64,000 bases of DNA from Vibrio genomosp. F10 str. ZF-129 (GTDB lineage: Bacteria > Pseudomonadota > Gammaproteobacteria > Enterobacterales > Vibrionaceae). The DNA lies in contig NZ_AJYQ02000018.1 of assembly GCF_000287055.2 (NCBI RefSeq), positions 56,248-120,247 of the forward strand, given 5' to 3'. Shown in pieces: positions 44,007 to 52,870 of the stretch (positions are counted from its first letter, which is position 1; the number at the start of each line of letters is the position of its first letter). The notes under the pieces are model-generated. The model did no database searches. It had not been told where the DNA came from and worked only from the letters and a program-made list of their open reading frames with translations. Made by a program: the position numbers and the translations under genes.

Positions 44007-44627
44007 ATGGTATTTGATTGGGTTGAATGGTTTGGTTATTTAGCATCTTTAGTGGTGTTGGTGTCACTCACGATGGCCTCTATTGTCAAGCTGCGAGTGA
44101 TTAACTTTATCGGCTGTTTGTTGTTTGCGGCGTTTGCCTATTTCATCGATTCCTATCCAACCATGCTGATGAATCTAGGGATAGCCTGCATTAACGTCTA
44201 TTACCTTTATCAGCTTGCAGGATCAAAAGACCAATTTAAATTGGTTTCAGCAACTATTGATTCGGAATATTTTGATCATTTCGTTGCAACTTATATGAAC
44301 GAGATTGAGCGACAAACCACGGCCAGTGAATTACGTGGTGCGAATACAGCATTCTATATGCTTAGAAACAATGCCATTGCTGGGCTTCTGGCCGGGACAA
44401 AACATGATAATGGCTCCTTTACGGTGTGTTTAGATTATGTGACGGCCGAGTATCGTGATTTGAAACTGGCTCAATACTTTTATCAATCTAACCCAGAGTC
44501 AATTAAGAGCCGAGGTATTGAGGTTTTGTTAGCCACAGCGAGAACGCCTGACCATAGAGACTACCTGATGGAAGTTGGGTTTGAACAATGTGAAGATAAC
44601 TCAGATACGTACCAAAAGCACTTGTAA
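44007..44627 (+). CDS. YgjV-like membrane helices fused to an acetyltransferase-like domain
   Basis: A 206-residue protein of mixed architecture. Residues 1-75 are three hydrophobic helices (FGYLASLVVLVSLTMASIVKLR; INFIGCLLFAAFAYFIDSYP; GIACINVYYLYQL), matching half of YgjV-type inner-membrane proteins. Residues about 80-206 look like a GNAT-type fold (AFYMLRNNAIAGLLAGTKHD; HRDYLMEVGFEQ), without a clear acetyl-CoA R/QxxGxG motif. A short paralogue lacking this domain is encoded at 52244-52495. Substrate and role are unknown. The ribosome site is GGGATAATG-like and weak. Confidence 0.72.
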   Translation: MVFDWVEWFGYLASLVVLVSLTMASIVKLRVINFIGCLLFAAFAYFIDSYPTMLMNLGIACINVYYLYQLAGSKDQFKLVSATIDSEYFDHFVATYMNEIERQTTASELRGANTAFYMLRNNAIAGLLAGTKHDNGSFTVCLDYVTAEYRDLKLAQYFYQSNPESIKSRGIEVLLATARTPDHRDYLMEVGFEQCEDNSDTYQKHL

Positions 44628-44823
44628 TTCAATCCACCCATGATTTTTATCTTTTTGCTGTATTGTGTTGTAAACGAGGTCAATGAACTTAAGTCGAACC
44701 CAATTTAAACCCATAAAAATCGCACCCGATAACAGGGTGTGATTGAAAATCCCATATGAAAACGTCACACTGTGCGCCTATCCGTCATCGATTATTTTAA
44801 GCTGTTAAAAAGAAAGGATCTCT

Positions 44824-45780
44824 ATGAGTACTATTCAGGAATGTATTCGCACTGTGGGAAGAGGGGAGCGAGGAAGAAAACCATTGACGTTAGATCAAGC
44901 GTATCGCGTCATGGATGAATATCTGGATGGGCAAATTGGCGATGATCAAATGGCGATGTTGCTGATGTTGATTCGAGTCCAAAATGAAACTAAGCAAGAG
45001 ATAGCCGGTTTTGTTAAGGCGTTTCAATCTCGGGTCCCTAATGTCGGCGCTGACATCGATTGGCCCTGCTACGCAGGTAAACGCAAAACAGCGGGCAAAC
45101 CTTGGCATATATTGGCCGCTAGGATTTTGGCGGACAACGGATATAAAGTTCTCGTTCATGGTTACACCGACCATGCGACGGATAGAGAGCACGCTCAAGA
45201 TTACCTTGTTGAACTGGGCATTACCGTTGCACAAGATGCGGCACATGCGAAAGCGTTGATTGAATCCGAATCGATTTGCTATTTACCTTTAGAACACTAT
45301 GCGCCACAGGCCAAAATTATGTTGGATTGGCGCAAACGTTATGGCTTAAGAACGCCCATTAATACAGTGGTTCGAGCGCTTAATCCAGGAGGGGGTAAGA
45401 TCGGTATTCGTGGCAGCTTCCATCCTGGCTTTCAACAGTTGCATGCAGAAATTGAACATGAAGTGGATGAGCCAAACCACAGCGTGATTTCATTTAAAGG
45501 CCAATCGGGTGAATCGGAATACAACCCTAAAGTGAGCCAAAATGTTTGGCTAAGCACCCCGAAGGGCGTGGAGTCTTACTACTGGGAAGCGGATCTTATC
45601 AGTACGTTACCTCTGCCTGAACGCTGTATTTTTGATACACCGGAAGAAGATCAAGAAATGATGGCGAATACAATCATCACCACGCTTGCAGCGATATTGT
45701 TTGCACAAACGCCAGATAGACCCAAAGCACTAGCAGAAGCGAGTCAATACTGGCAAAGGTATTGTGAGCGTGCGAAGTAG
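44824..45780 (+). CDS. ybiB: TrpD2/YbiB-like glycosyltransferase-fold protein
   Basis: A 318-residue protein of the anthranilate-phosphoribosyltransferase fold. The N-terminal helical domain (GRKPLTLDQAYRVMDEYLDGQI) and the following catalytic-like domain (RTPINTVVRALNPGG; GIRGSFHPGFQQLHAEI) match YbiB/TrpD2. These bind nucleic acid rather than making tryptophan, and YbiB is linked to the SOS response. AAGGATC lies 6 bp before the ATG. It is monocistronic, followed by a terminator. Confidence 0.88.
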   Translation: MSTIQECIRTVGRGERGRKPLTLDQAYRVMDEYLDGQIGDDQMAMLLMLIRVQNETKQEIAGFVKAFQSRVPNVGADIDWPCYAGKRKTAGKPWHILAARILADNGYKVLVHGYTDHATDREHAQDYLVELGITVAQDAAHAKALIESESICYLPLEHYAPQAKIMLDWRKRYGLRTPINTVVRALNPGGGKIGIRGSFHPGFQQLHAEIEHEVDEPNHSVISFKGQSGESEYNPKVSQNVWLSTPKGVESYYWEADLISTLPLPERCIFDTPEEDQEMMANTIITTLAAILFAQTPDRPKALAEASQYWQRYCERAK

Positions 45781-45807
45781 CCTGTGTTTGAGATCACCAT
45801 AAAATGA

Positions 45808-45833
45808 AAATAGCCCGTTAAAGGGCTATTTTT
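45808..45833. terminator. Bidirectional terminator between ybiB and desaturase
   Basis: AAATAGCCC and GGGCTATTT arms around GTTAAA with T runs on both strands, between convergent genes. Confidence 0.88.
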
Positions 45834-45857
45834 GTATGGGTAAGTAGAGTTGGTTCA

Positions 45858-47003
45858 CTAGAATGAGCGAACGTTTCTATTCACATTCAGAATCATCGAA
45901 TTCCAAGTGTTGGTTTGCTCAGCTAGGTTCTTTTTGATTTCTTCATAACGCAGCTTCAATACCGAATACTCATACTTTTTCACCATGTCATCTTTCTTGG
46001 TTTCAATCAGCTGTTTTTTTACTGAGTAGTAGTCATTCATATTGGCAATCAAGGCTTCAAACTCTCGTTGAAGCTTGTCGTTGATGCTGTGATGATCGGG
46101 CCATGATGCAATTGCTTTTTGCGCCTTACGCAGAGACATTGCTGCCTTGGCTTTTTCAATTTTCAATTGCGGAGCCTTGCGCAGCTGGTGAGTGAGACCG
46201 ACGAGAGAACATCCCTTAATCAGCCATTTTGTTGGGTCATAGTGCCACCATGCGATCCCATTACGGTAATCATTTTCAAATATATGATGGTAGTTATGGT
46301 AGCCCTCGCCAAATGTTAAGAATGCGAGTACAGCGCTGTCGCGAGCGGTGTTTTTATCGGTATAGGGCTGAGAACCCCAAAGATGAGCCAAAGAATTAAT
46401 GAAGAAAGTGGTGTGGTGGTTAAGGACCAATCGTACCGCTCCTACGATTAAGAACATACCGATGACATCGCCATAAATAAGCCCCAAGCAAACTGGGAAA
46501 ACCACATTCATTACGAGGGCTAGAATGCCATAGTATTTGTGTTGCCATACGACGATGGGATCTTTTTGCAAGTCTCGGCAGTTGCTGTAATCGGTATAGG
46601 TGTCGCCATGGTAGTCTCTGATCATCCAGCCTATATGAGAAAACCAGAATCCTTTCTTCGCGGAGTATGGGTCTTTATCGTTGTTATCGACATGCTTATG
46701 GTGAATTCTATGGTCAGAACTCCAATGCAAGATACTGTTCTGCATAGCAAAAGCCCCACCGATCGCAAAAACTAACCGTAATGACCAATGAGCTTGGTAA
46801 GTCTTATGTGACCACAGTCGATGGTAACCCGCGGTGATAGATAAGCTACAAAAACTAAAGCAAACAACCAACCAAATCAGATGCTCTATACCTAGACCGT
46901 AAGTGAATCCATACCAAGGGGCGACAATGAGCGCCAGTAAGAGACTGGAAGTGAATATAAAGATATTGAGCCAGATTAATGGTGGCTTGTCTTTCTTAGA
47001 CAT
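45858..47003 (-). CDS. Acyl-CoA-type fatty acid desaturase
   Basis: A 381-residue membrane di-iron desaturase that would introduce a delta-9-type double bond in acyl chains. Four hydrophobic segments and the three histidine boxes are visible: HRLWSH, HRIHHKH and HNYHH. The C-terminal extension (about residues 275-381; KIEKAKAAMSLRKAQKAI, KKQLIETKKDDMVKKYEYS) is charged and coiled-coil-like, unlike shorter desaturases. AAGGAAT lies 11 bp before the ATG. It is likely involved in adjusting membrane fluidity. Confidence 0.92.
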   Translation of the reverse strand: MSKKDKPPLIWLNIFIFTSSLLLALIVAPWYGFTYGLGIEHLIWLVVCFSFCSLSITAGYHRLWSHKTYQAHWSLRLVFAIGGAFAMQNSILHWSSDHRIHHKHVDNNDKDPYSAKKGFWFSHIGWMIRDYHGDTYTDYSNCRDLQKDPIVVWQHKYYGILALVMNVVFPVCLGLIYGDVIGMFLIVGAVRLVLNHHTTFFINSLAHLWGSQPYTDKNTARDSAVLAFLTFGEGYHNYHHIFENDYRNGIAWWHYDPTKWLIKGCSLVGLTHQLRKAPQLKIEKAKAAMSLRKAQKAIASWPDHHSINDKLQREFEALIANMNDYYSVKKQLIETKKDDMVKKYEYSVLKLRYEEIKKNLAEQTNTWNSMILNVNRNVRSF

Positions 47004-47171
47004 AGTTAAAAATTCCTTTGGGCTAACAACTGTACGCTAGAATATCAGCGAACAGGTGTAAGTCAAATAGTCGAGTGTAAAAATTGTGAACAGAATGTTT
47101 GGCTTTTTAATAGCTAAATGCATAGTATGAACAAAGCTAATATCCTTACAGGAAGTAATAAGGAACTAAAA

Positions 47172-47729
47172 ATGGATTTTAAAATAGCGGAATATACCGA
47201 CTATGAGCGAATAGCAACTCTTCATGCACAAAGTTGGCGTCGTTTTTACCATGGCATACTAGGCGAGGATTACCTAGAGCATGACGTTCTTGATGAACGT
47301 TTGGCCATTTGGCAAGCGAGGTTAATCAACCCTCCTTTTAATCAACACGTTGTTCTCATCGAAGAAGGTGGCTTACTGTGTGGTTTTGTCTGTGTGTTTG
47401 GCAATCATGACTTTGAAAAAGGCACAATGATTGACTCGCTGCATGTGGATGAAAACTATCGTCGAAGAGGCGTAGGGTTAAAATTACTTAATGCCGTGAC
47501 GGAATGGTGTGAACAACACTTTTCGAAAAGTGGAATCTACCTTGAAGTGATGGCAGAAAATCACCAGGCGATTGAATTCTATGAGCAGTTAAAAGGCATT
47601 CAGCTAGATGAGCGTTTGTGGAATGCTCCTTGCGGCCATAAAGTGCCTGAATTGGTGTATAGCTGGTCGTCACCCAAGGCGCTTAATCAACAAGCCGCAA
47701 ATTTGCTTAAGGGTTGTACAGTTACATAA
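47172..47729 (+). CDS. GNAT-family N-acetyltransferase
   Basis: A 185-residue GNAT. The core motif is SLHVDENYRRRGVGLKLLNAV, with AENHQAIEFYEQLKG following. The start at 47172 (MDFKIAEYTDYERI) has AAGGAAC 7 bp upstream; the longer frame from 47118 lacks a ribosome site. It is 105 bp upstream of the efflux adaptor on the same strand, separated by an operator-like inverted repeat. The substrate is unknown. Confidence 0.88.
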   Translation: MDFKIAEYTDYERIATLHAQSWRRFYHGILGEDYLEHDVLDERLAIWQARLINPPFNQHVVLIEEGGLLCGFVCVFGNHDFEKGTMIDSLHVDENYRRRGVGLKLLNAVTEWCEQHFSKSGIYLEVMAENHQAIEFYEQLKGIQLDERLWNAPCGHKVPELVYSWSSPKALNQQAANLLKGCTVT

Positions 47730-47761
47730 TGAAATAATTTAAGTCACTTCCACTGACATTA

Positions 47762-47799
47762 GTCGGACATATCTACTATTACCAATGGTTATGTTCGAC
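47762..47799. promoter_or_regulatory. Inverted repeat upstream of RND efflux operon
   Basis: GTCGGACATA (47762-47771) and TATGTTCGAC (47790-47799) form a 10-bp inverted repeat with one mismatch across an 18-nt gap, 36 bp before the adaptor start. It could be a repressor site. No efflux regulator gene is adjacent. Confidence 0.4.
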
Positions 47800-47834
47800 A
47801 TAACGAAATTTCATTGGAAATAGTGATAGGCATT

Positions 47835-48971
47835 ATGAACAAAACGCTCATGTTAACAACGCTGTTATCATCCGCAATTCTAGTAGGGTGTGACACGGAT
47901 TCTTCCAAATCAACGTCTTCTCTTCCTTTAGTTATTACTCAATCAGCCGAGATGATCGATCACCGAGGAAGTATGACATTCATTGGTCGAGCTGAGGCGG
48001 TTGATGATACCAACATTACTGCTCAAGTTACGGGCTATTTGCAATCTCAACATTTCGAAGAGGGGCAAATGGTAGAAGAAGGCGATCTGCTATTCACTAT
48101 TGAACCTTCTCAGTTTGAAGTTAAGGTCACGACGTCAAAGGCGGAACTGGCTCGAGCCGACTCAGATTTAATAAAAGCCAAGTTGGATTTCGAGCGTGGT
48201 AAACGACTATTACCAAAAGGCAGTATCTCTAAAGCGGACTTTGATGCACTCAGCGCTAATTTACGTGGCGCACAAGCGATGGTTGAAGCCGCCACCGCTC
48301 AAGTGCGTCTTGCGCAAGTTAACCTTTCTTACACACAAATTATGGCGCCATTCTCGGGCTGAATCAGTGACAGTAAAGCCAGTAAAGGTGATCTTGTCTC
48401 TCCATCATCAGGCGTGTTAACGACACTAGTGAGCCTAGACCCCATTCATGCATCGTTTAATGTTAGTGAACGAGATCGTCTTGGTATTGGTTTGGAAACG
48501 GCCAGCGGTAATCTGAGCGCGAACGATAAAGATATCGATGTTTCTATCACGCTAGAAAACGGAACGAAATTTGAACATATTGGTGTCCTTGATTATTTAG
48601 GTAACCGAATCAACACCAGTACAGGTACGATTGATATGCGTGCTCTCATTCCCAACCCTGAGCATAAATTATTTCCAGGCCAGCATGTCCGTGTTGAGCT
48701 TCATGCTGAAAACACGGTTCAAGTGATTGCCATTCCTAGAAAAGCGGTTCAGTCGGACTTAGAAGGCGATTTTGTAATGCTAGTGACGGAAGGTAACGTT
48801 ATCGAACGCAGAAATATCGAACTTGGAGCACAAACACCAGAGGGTGTGATTGTTCCATTTGGGCTAAATGGAAATGAACAAGTCGTAGTTCAAGGTTTGC
48901 AACGAATTCGTAACGGTATGCCAGTACAGGTTCAAGATAAGCAAGCAGAATCAACGGATACCGCTGAATAG
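47835..48971 (+). pseudogene. RND efflux membrane fusion protein, interrupted by in-frame TGA
   Basis: The periplasmic adaptor (MexE/AcrA-like) of the pump encoded next. Residues 1-19 are a lipoprotein signal with lipobox LVGC. The barrel-sandwich/lipoyl segment ITAQVTGYLQSQHFEEGQMVEEGDLLF and the helical hairpin are followed by APFSG, then TGA at 48360-48362, where the family has Arg (APFSGRI). The same frame continues without further stops to 48971 (ISDSKASKGDLVSPSSGVL). The full frame is 379 codons including TGA and stop, normal length. One CGA-to-TGA change would explain it. It may be a recent pseudogene, a sequencing error or a read-through product. Confidence 0.9.
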
Positions 48972-48982
48972 GAAACCATATT

Positions 48983-51900
48983 ATGTTAAGTCGGTTTTTC
49001 ATCCAGCGCCCGAAGTTCGCGTTGGTTATCTCTATTATATTATCTTTAGCGGGCGCGATGGCGTTGATGGTTTTGCCCGTTGCTGAGTACCCTAAAATAA
49101 GCCCTCCGTCGGTGAGCGTAACGGCATATTACACTGGTGCCAGTGCTGAAGATGTCGAGCAAGCCATAGCGGATCCGATTGAAACGTCCGTCAATGGCGT
49201 TGAAAATATGTTGTACATGTCTTCGAAAAGCGCAAACGACGGTTCTTATAGCTTGAACGTCACTTTTGAAGTCGGTACTGATCCAGACATGGCTCAAGTG
49301 AATGTCCAAAACCGTGTATCACAAATTGAAGCGAAGTTACCGCAGCAGGTGCGTACAACGGGTGTCACCGTTAAGAAACGTTCACCGGATCTGCTCATGG
49401 TACTCAACTTCTACTCGGCTGACGGTCGATATGATGACCAGTTCTTGATCAACTACATCAACTTGAATGTAAAAGATCAATTAACACGAGTAAGAGGCAT
49501 CAGTGACGTCACCGTGATTGGTGGTGGTGAATACGCGATGCGTGTGTGGATCGACCCTGAAAAGCTGGCGAATTTAAAGCTAACGACTCCTGATGTTCAA
49601 GCAGCACTCGCGGAACAAAACGTACAAGTAGCGGCGGGTCGAGTGGGTTCGGCTCCTTATAGCCAAGCTCAGGAAGTCCAATTCAACCTGGTGACAAAAG
49701 GTCGCCTAGAAACCGTTGAAGAATTCGAACAAGTGATACTTCGTGCGAATAATGACGGCTCAACGGTCTATTTGAAAGATGTGGCTCGTGTTGAACTTGG
49801 TAAGAAATTTTATGATGGCACGGGTAAATTCCGTGGACAAGATGCTTCTATCGTCACGTTATCTCTACAGTCAGATGCCAACGCGTTAGAAAGTGGCGAA
49901 GCGGTCATGGAATTGCTTGATAGTTTAAGCCGTAACTTCCCTGAAGGGCTCAAGTACGAAACCAGTTATGACACAACCCTGTTTGTATCTGAATCGATCA
50001 AAGGGGTGGTTAAGACACTGATAGAAGCTATTCTTCTGGTTATCGCGGTCACCTATCTTTTCTTAGGCAGTGCCCGTGCGACTTTGATTCCTGTGGTAGC
50101 GATTCCTGTTTCATTAATTGGTACGTTTGCCGTGATGCAAATGACCGGATTCACCATAAACACCGTCACGTTATTTGGGCTAATACTCGCCATCGGTATT
50201 GTTGTCGATGATGCGATCCTGGTTATTGAAAACGTTGATACAATAATGGCTAAAGATCCGTCTATTACTCCTCGTCAAGCCACTTTGTTGGCGATGAAAG
50301 AGGTCACTGGGCCGATTCTAACCTCTACATTGGTATTATTAGCGGTATTTATACCCGTCGCAATGTTGCCAGGAATCACCGGAATCATGTATCGCCAGTT
50401 TGCGCTGACAATCTGTATTTCAGTGGTCATTTCGTCTATTAATGCGTTGACGCTTTCTCCAGCACTTTGTTCACTTGTACTAAAGCAAGGTGGCGGAAAT
50501 ACCGCCAGTTGGTTCAAAGCCTTTAACCGAGGTCTGGAGCACGTTACTCAAGGGTACGGAAAAGTGGCCAGTTTCTTAGTGAAAAGAGCATTGGTTGTTG
50601 TCGCTATTTTCCTTGTAGCGATTGGTTCCGTTACGTATCTCTCTAAGACAACGTCAACGGCATTTGTACCCCAAGAAGATAAAGGCATTTTATTAGTTAA
50701 CGTTCAGTTGCCTGATTCGGCATCTTTATCAAGGACGGAAGCGGTCACAGAAAGTTTGATTAAAATTGTCGACAGCGAACCCGGTATCGATGGTGTGACG
50801 GTCGCAAACGGTTTTGCGTTTATGACAGGGGCAGCGGCCTCGAATGGTGCTTCGCTGTTTATTAAGCTTCATGATTGGGAAACACGAAATGCACTGGAAG
50901 GTGACCATTCAGCGTTTGCGATCTCAAATCGAATCAATAGAACCGCGGCGATGGAATTACCTCATGCTTCTGTTTTTGCCATGGGGCCTCCTGCTGTTCC
51001 TGGTATGGGTGCCGCATCAGGGTTTGAGTTTGTACTAGAAGATGCGCTAGGACGAAGCCGCACGGATCTGGCTACGCTGATGGGAGAGCTAATTCAAGAA
51101 GCGAATAAACAACCCGAAATAGCGTATACATTCAGTACGTTTAGAGCCAATGTTCCGCATTACAGTATTGATATTGACAGAGAAAAAGTTCAGCAACTTG
51201 GTATTCCATTGAGTTCAGTATTCAAAACGTTACAAGGCAACCTGGGGTCGATATACGTTAATGACTTTTCCATGTTTGGTAAAAACTACCAAGTTACGTT
51301 GCAAGCAGACAGTGAATACCGAAAAGGAATAGACGACCTCAGCCGTTTTCATGTTCGTTCGGCTCAAGGTGAAATGATCCCATTAAGTACTTTGGTGACG
51401 GCTGAGCAAGTGTTTGAACCGGATGTAGCGTGGCGTTACAACATGTACCGAAGTGCAGTGATTCAAGGTCAGCCAGCGCCAGGGTATTCAAGTGGTGATG
51501 CGATAGCAGCGATGGAACGTGTTGCAGCGGAAATGCTGCCTCAAGGTTATCAGTATGAATGGACGGGCATGGCCTACCAAGAAAAACTCGCTGGCAACCA
51601 AGCTGTTTATGCGTTTGTGCTCGCGTTAATTTTTATCTACCTATTCATGGTTGCTCAATATGAAAGTTGGAGTATCCCATTAGCGATTATTCTTGTTGTT
51701 CCTATTGCCACACTAGGGTCATTTATAGCACTGACACTAACGGGTATTCCGCTCAACCTGTATGCTCAAATCGGGTTGGTCTTGCTGATAGCGCTTGCTG
51801 CAAAGAATGCCATTCTCATCGTTGAGTTTGCGAAACAAGAAAGGGAAGAGAAAGAGCTATCGATTGATGACGCTTCTGTCAAAGGGGGCACGCTGCGATT

Positions 51901-52138
51901 CCGAGCGGTTAACATGACATCTTGGTCGTTTATCTTAGGTATCTTTCCTTTGATATTTGCTTCTGGTGCGGGGCATGTGAGTCAGAACTCTCTGGGTGTA
52001 TCATTGGTTGGTGGTTTGTTATGTGTGCTGCTTGCGGGTACGTTATTGATTCCAGGCTTCTTTGCTATGGTGCAACGTAAACGAGAGAAGTTTCACGGTG
52101 GCAGCACCAAATTGATTCCGTTAGACGATGAAGACTAG
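48983..52138 (+). CDS. RND-family multidrug efflux pump (HAE1/MexF-like)
   Basis: A 1051-residue inner-membrane transporter with 12 predicted helices and two large periplasmic loops. Family features: [20 protein letters not shown] at the start, [17 protein letters not shown], the TM4 proton-relay pair in [17 protein letters not shown], and the C-terminal [15 protein letters not shown]. It is intact over full HAE1 length. AGGAAA precedes the ATG, 11 bp after the adaptor stop, so the two form an operon. No TolC-like gene is linked, so an outer-membrane channel encoded elsewhere must serve. Confidence 0.93.
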   Translation: MLSRFFIQRPKFALVISIILSLAGAMALMVLPVAEYPKISPPSVSVTAYYTGASAEDVEQAIADPIETSVNGVENMLYMSSKSANDGSYSLNVTFEVGTDPDMAQVNVQNRVSQIEAKLPQQVRTTGVTVKKRSPDLLMVLNFYSADGRYDDQFLINYINLNVKDQLTRVRGISDVTVIGGGEYAMRVWIDPEKLANLKLTTPDVQAALAEQNVQVAAGRVGSAPYSQAQEVQFNLVTKGRLETVEEFEQVILRANNDGSTVYLKDVARVELGKKFYDGTGKFRGQDASIVTLSLQSDANALESGEAVMELLDSLSRNFPEGLKYETSYDTTLFVSESIKGVVKTLIEAILLVIAVTYLFLGSARATLIPVVAIPVSLIGTFAVMQMTGFTINTVTLFGLILAIGIVVDDAILVIENVDTIMAKDPSITPRQATLLAMKEVTGPILTSTLVLLAVFIPVAMLPGITGIMYRQFALTICISVVISSINALTLSPALCSLVLKQGGGNTASWFKAFNRGLEHVTQGYGKVASFLVKRALVVVAIFLVAIGSVTYLSKTTSTAFVPQEDKGILLVNVQLPDSASLSRTEAVTESLIKIVDSEPGIDGVTVANGFAFMTGAAASNGASLFIKLHDWETRNALEGDHSAFAISNRINRTAAMELPHASVFAMGPPAVPGMGAASGFEFVLEDALGRSRTDLATLMGELIQEANKQPEIAYTFSTFRANVPHYSIDIDREKVQQLGIPLSSVFKTLQGNLGSIYVNDFSMFGKNYQVTLQADSEYRKGIDDLSRFHVRSAQGEMIPLSTLVTAEQVFEPDVAWRYNMYRSAVIQGQPAPGYSSGDAIAAMERVAAEMLPQGYQYEWTGMAYQEKLAGNQAVYAFVLALIFIYLFMVAQYESWSIPLAIILVVPIATLGSFIALTLTGIPLNLYAQIGLVLLIALAAKNAILIVEFAKQEREEKELSIDDASVKGGTLRFRAVNMTSWSFILGIFPLIFASGAGHVSQNSLGVSLVGGLLCVLLAGTLLIPGFFAMVQRKREKFHGGSTKLIPLDDED

Positions 52139-52159
52139 CGGTTTGATATCGTAGAGACA

Positions 52160-52190
52160 AAAGAAGCGGCTAGAAGCCGCTTCTTTTATT
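52160..52190. terminator. Terminator after RND pump
   Basis: AAAGAAGCGGC and GCCGCTTCTTT form an 11-bp stem around TAGAA, with an A run on one side and a T run on the other. Confidence 0.88.
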
Positions 52191-52243
52191 TAAATCGTTT
52201 CTATAAAGTCGTAATTTCTGACTTGGCACTTCCGAATTGCAAC

Positions 52244-52495
52244 TTAAGCCGCGTTTTCTAGAGTTTGGGTCTTCTTCTCTTGTTGCATCTTAACTAAGAA
52301 GTAAATGTTCACGCACGCAATAAAACCATTGGTTATAACCACTGGCATAGAATCAATCATCAAGCCATAGGCAGTAAATAAGCCACAGCCAATAAAATTA
52401 AGTACGCGTAGGCGAACAATGTCTTTCATTGTCAGTGAAATCGCGACCATAATTGACGCTGCATACCCTAATATTTCTACCATATTCATTTCCAT
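52244..52495 (-). CDS. Short YgjV-like membrane protein
   Basis: An 83-residue protein with three hydrophobic helices (ILGYAASIMVAISLTMKDIV; VLNFIGCGLFTAYGLMIDSM; GFIACVNIYFLVKM). It aligns closely with residues 1-75 of the protein encoded at 44007-44627 but lacks the C-terminal acetyltransferase-like domain. The ATG at 52495 has GAGAGGA 6 bp upstream; the longer TTG frame would include that site. Function is unknown. Confidence 0.8.
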   Translation of the reverse strand: MEMNMVEILGYAASIMVAISLTMKDIVRLRVLNFIGCGLFTAYGLMIDSMPVVITNGFIACVNIYFLVKMQQEKKTQTLENAA

Positions 52496-52870
52496 TAGTG
52501 ATCCTCTCAATGTTGCCGATGTTACTCGGTACCGATTCTTCTCTTCATGAGATAATTGAGGAAGCTCCCTGCCTCGAATGGTGTTATGTCATTGAGCGAG
52601 AATATAGCAAAGTGAAAACTGTGATGAAAGACGCAAAATTTAGCAACAAGAGGGTTAGCGATTACGCAAACGTTTAATTGCTAAAATATTGAAAGAAACA
52701 ATGTTGTAAATGACCACTTGATACTGATGGGTCGCTCGGAACATATTCATTTGGTGATTGATTTTGGAAGGGAAAAAGAGATTAAAATGCCAGCCCATTA
52801 AGGCAGAGTACTGTCTGCCTTAATGATGGTTTTAGCCCTCTCTTTTAAAAAACACCACTGTGATAAAACG
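52496..52870. other. Spacer between short YgjV-like and DUF1501 genes
   Basis: A 375-bp gap with the promoter of the short YgjV-like gene at its left end and the 12-bp hairpin at 52796-52825. A plus-strand open frame around 52453-52677 lacks a ribosome site and has no recognised content. Confidence 0.45.
52796..52825. terminator. Strong hairpin downstream of DUF1501 gene
   Basis: CATTAAGGCAGA and TCTGCCTTAATG form a perfect 12-bp stem around GTACTG, 45 bp past the DUF1501 stop on the minus strand. A T tract is weak, so terminator function is likely but not certain. Confidence 0.6.

Noticed and set aside
52453..52677. Plus-strand open frame over the short YgjV-like promoter
   Set aside because: Overlaps the real gene on the other strand, no ribosome site, no recognisable content.
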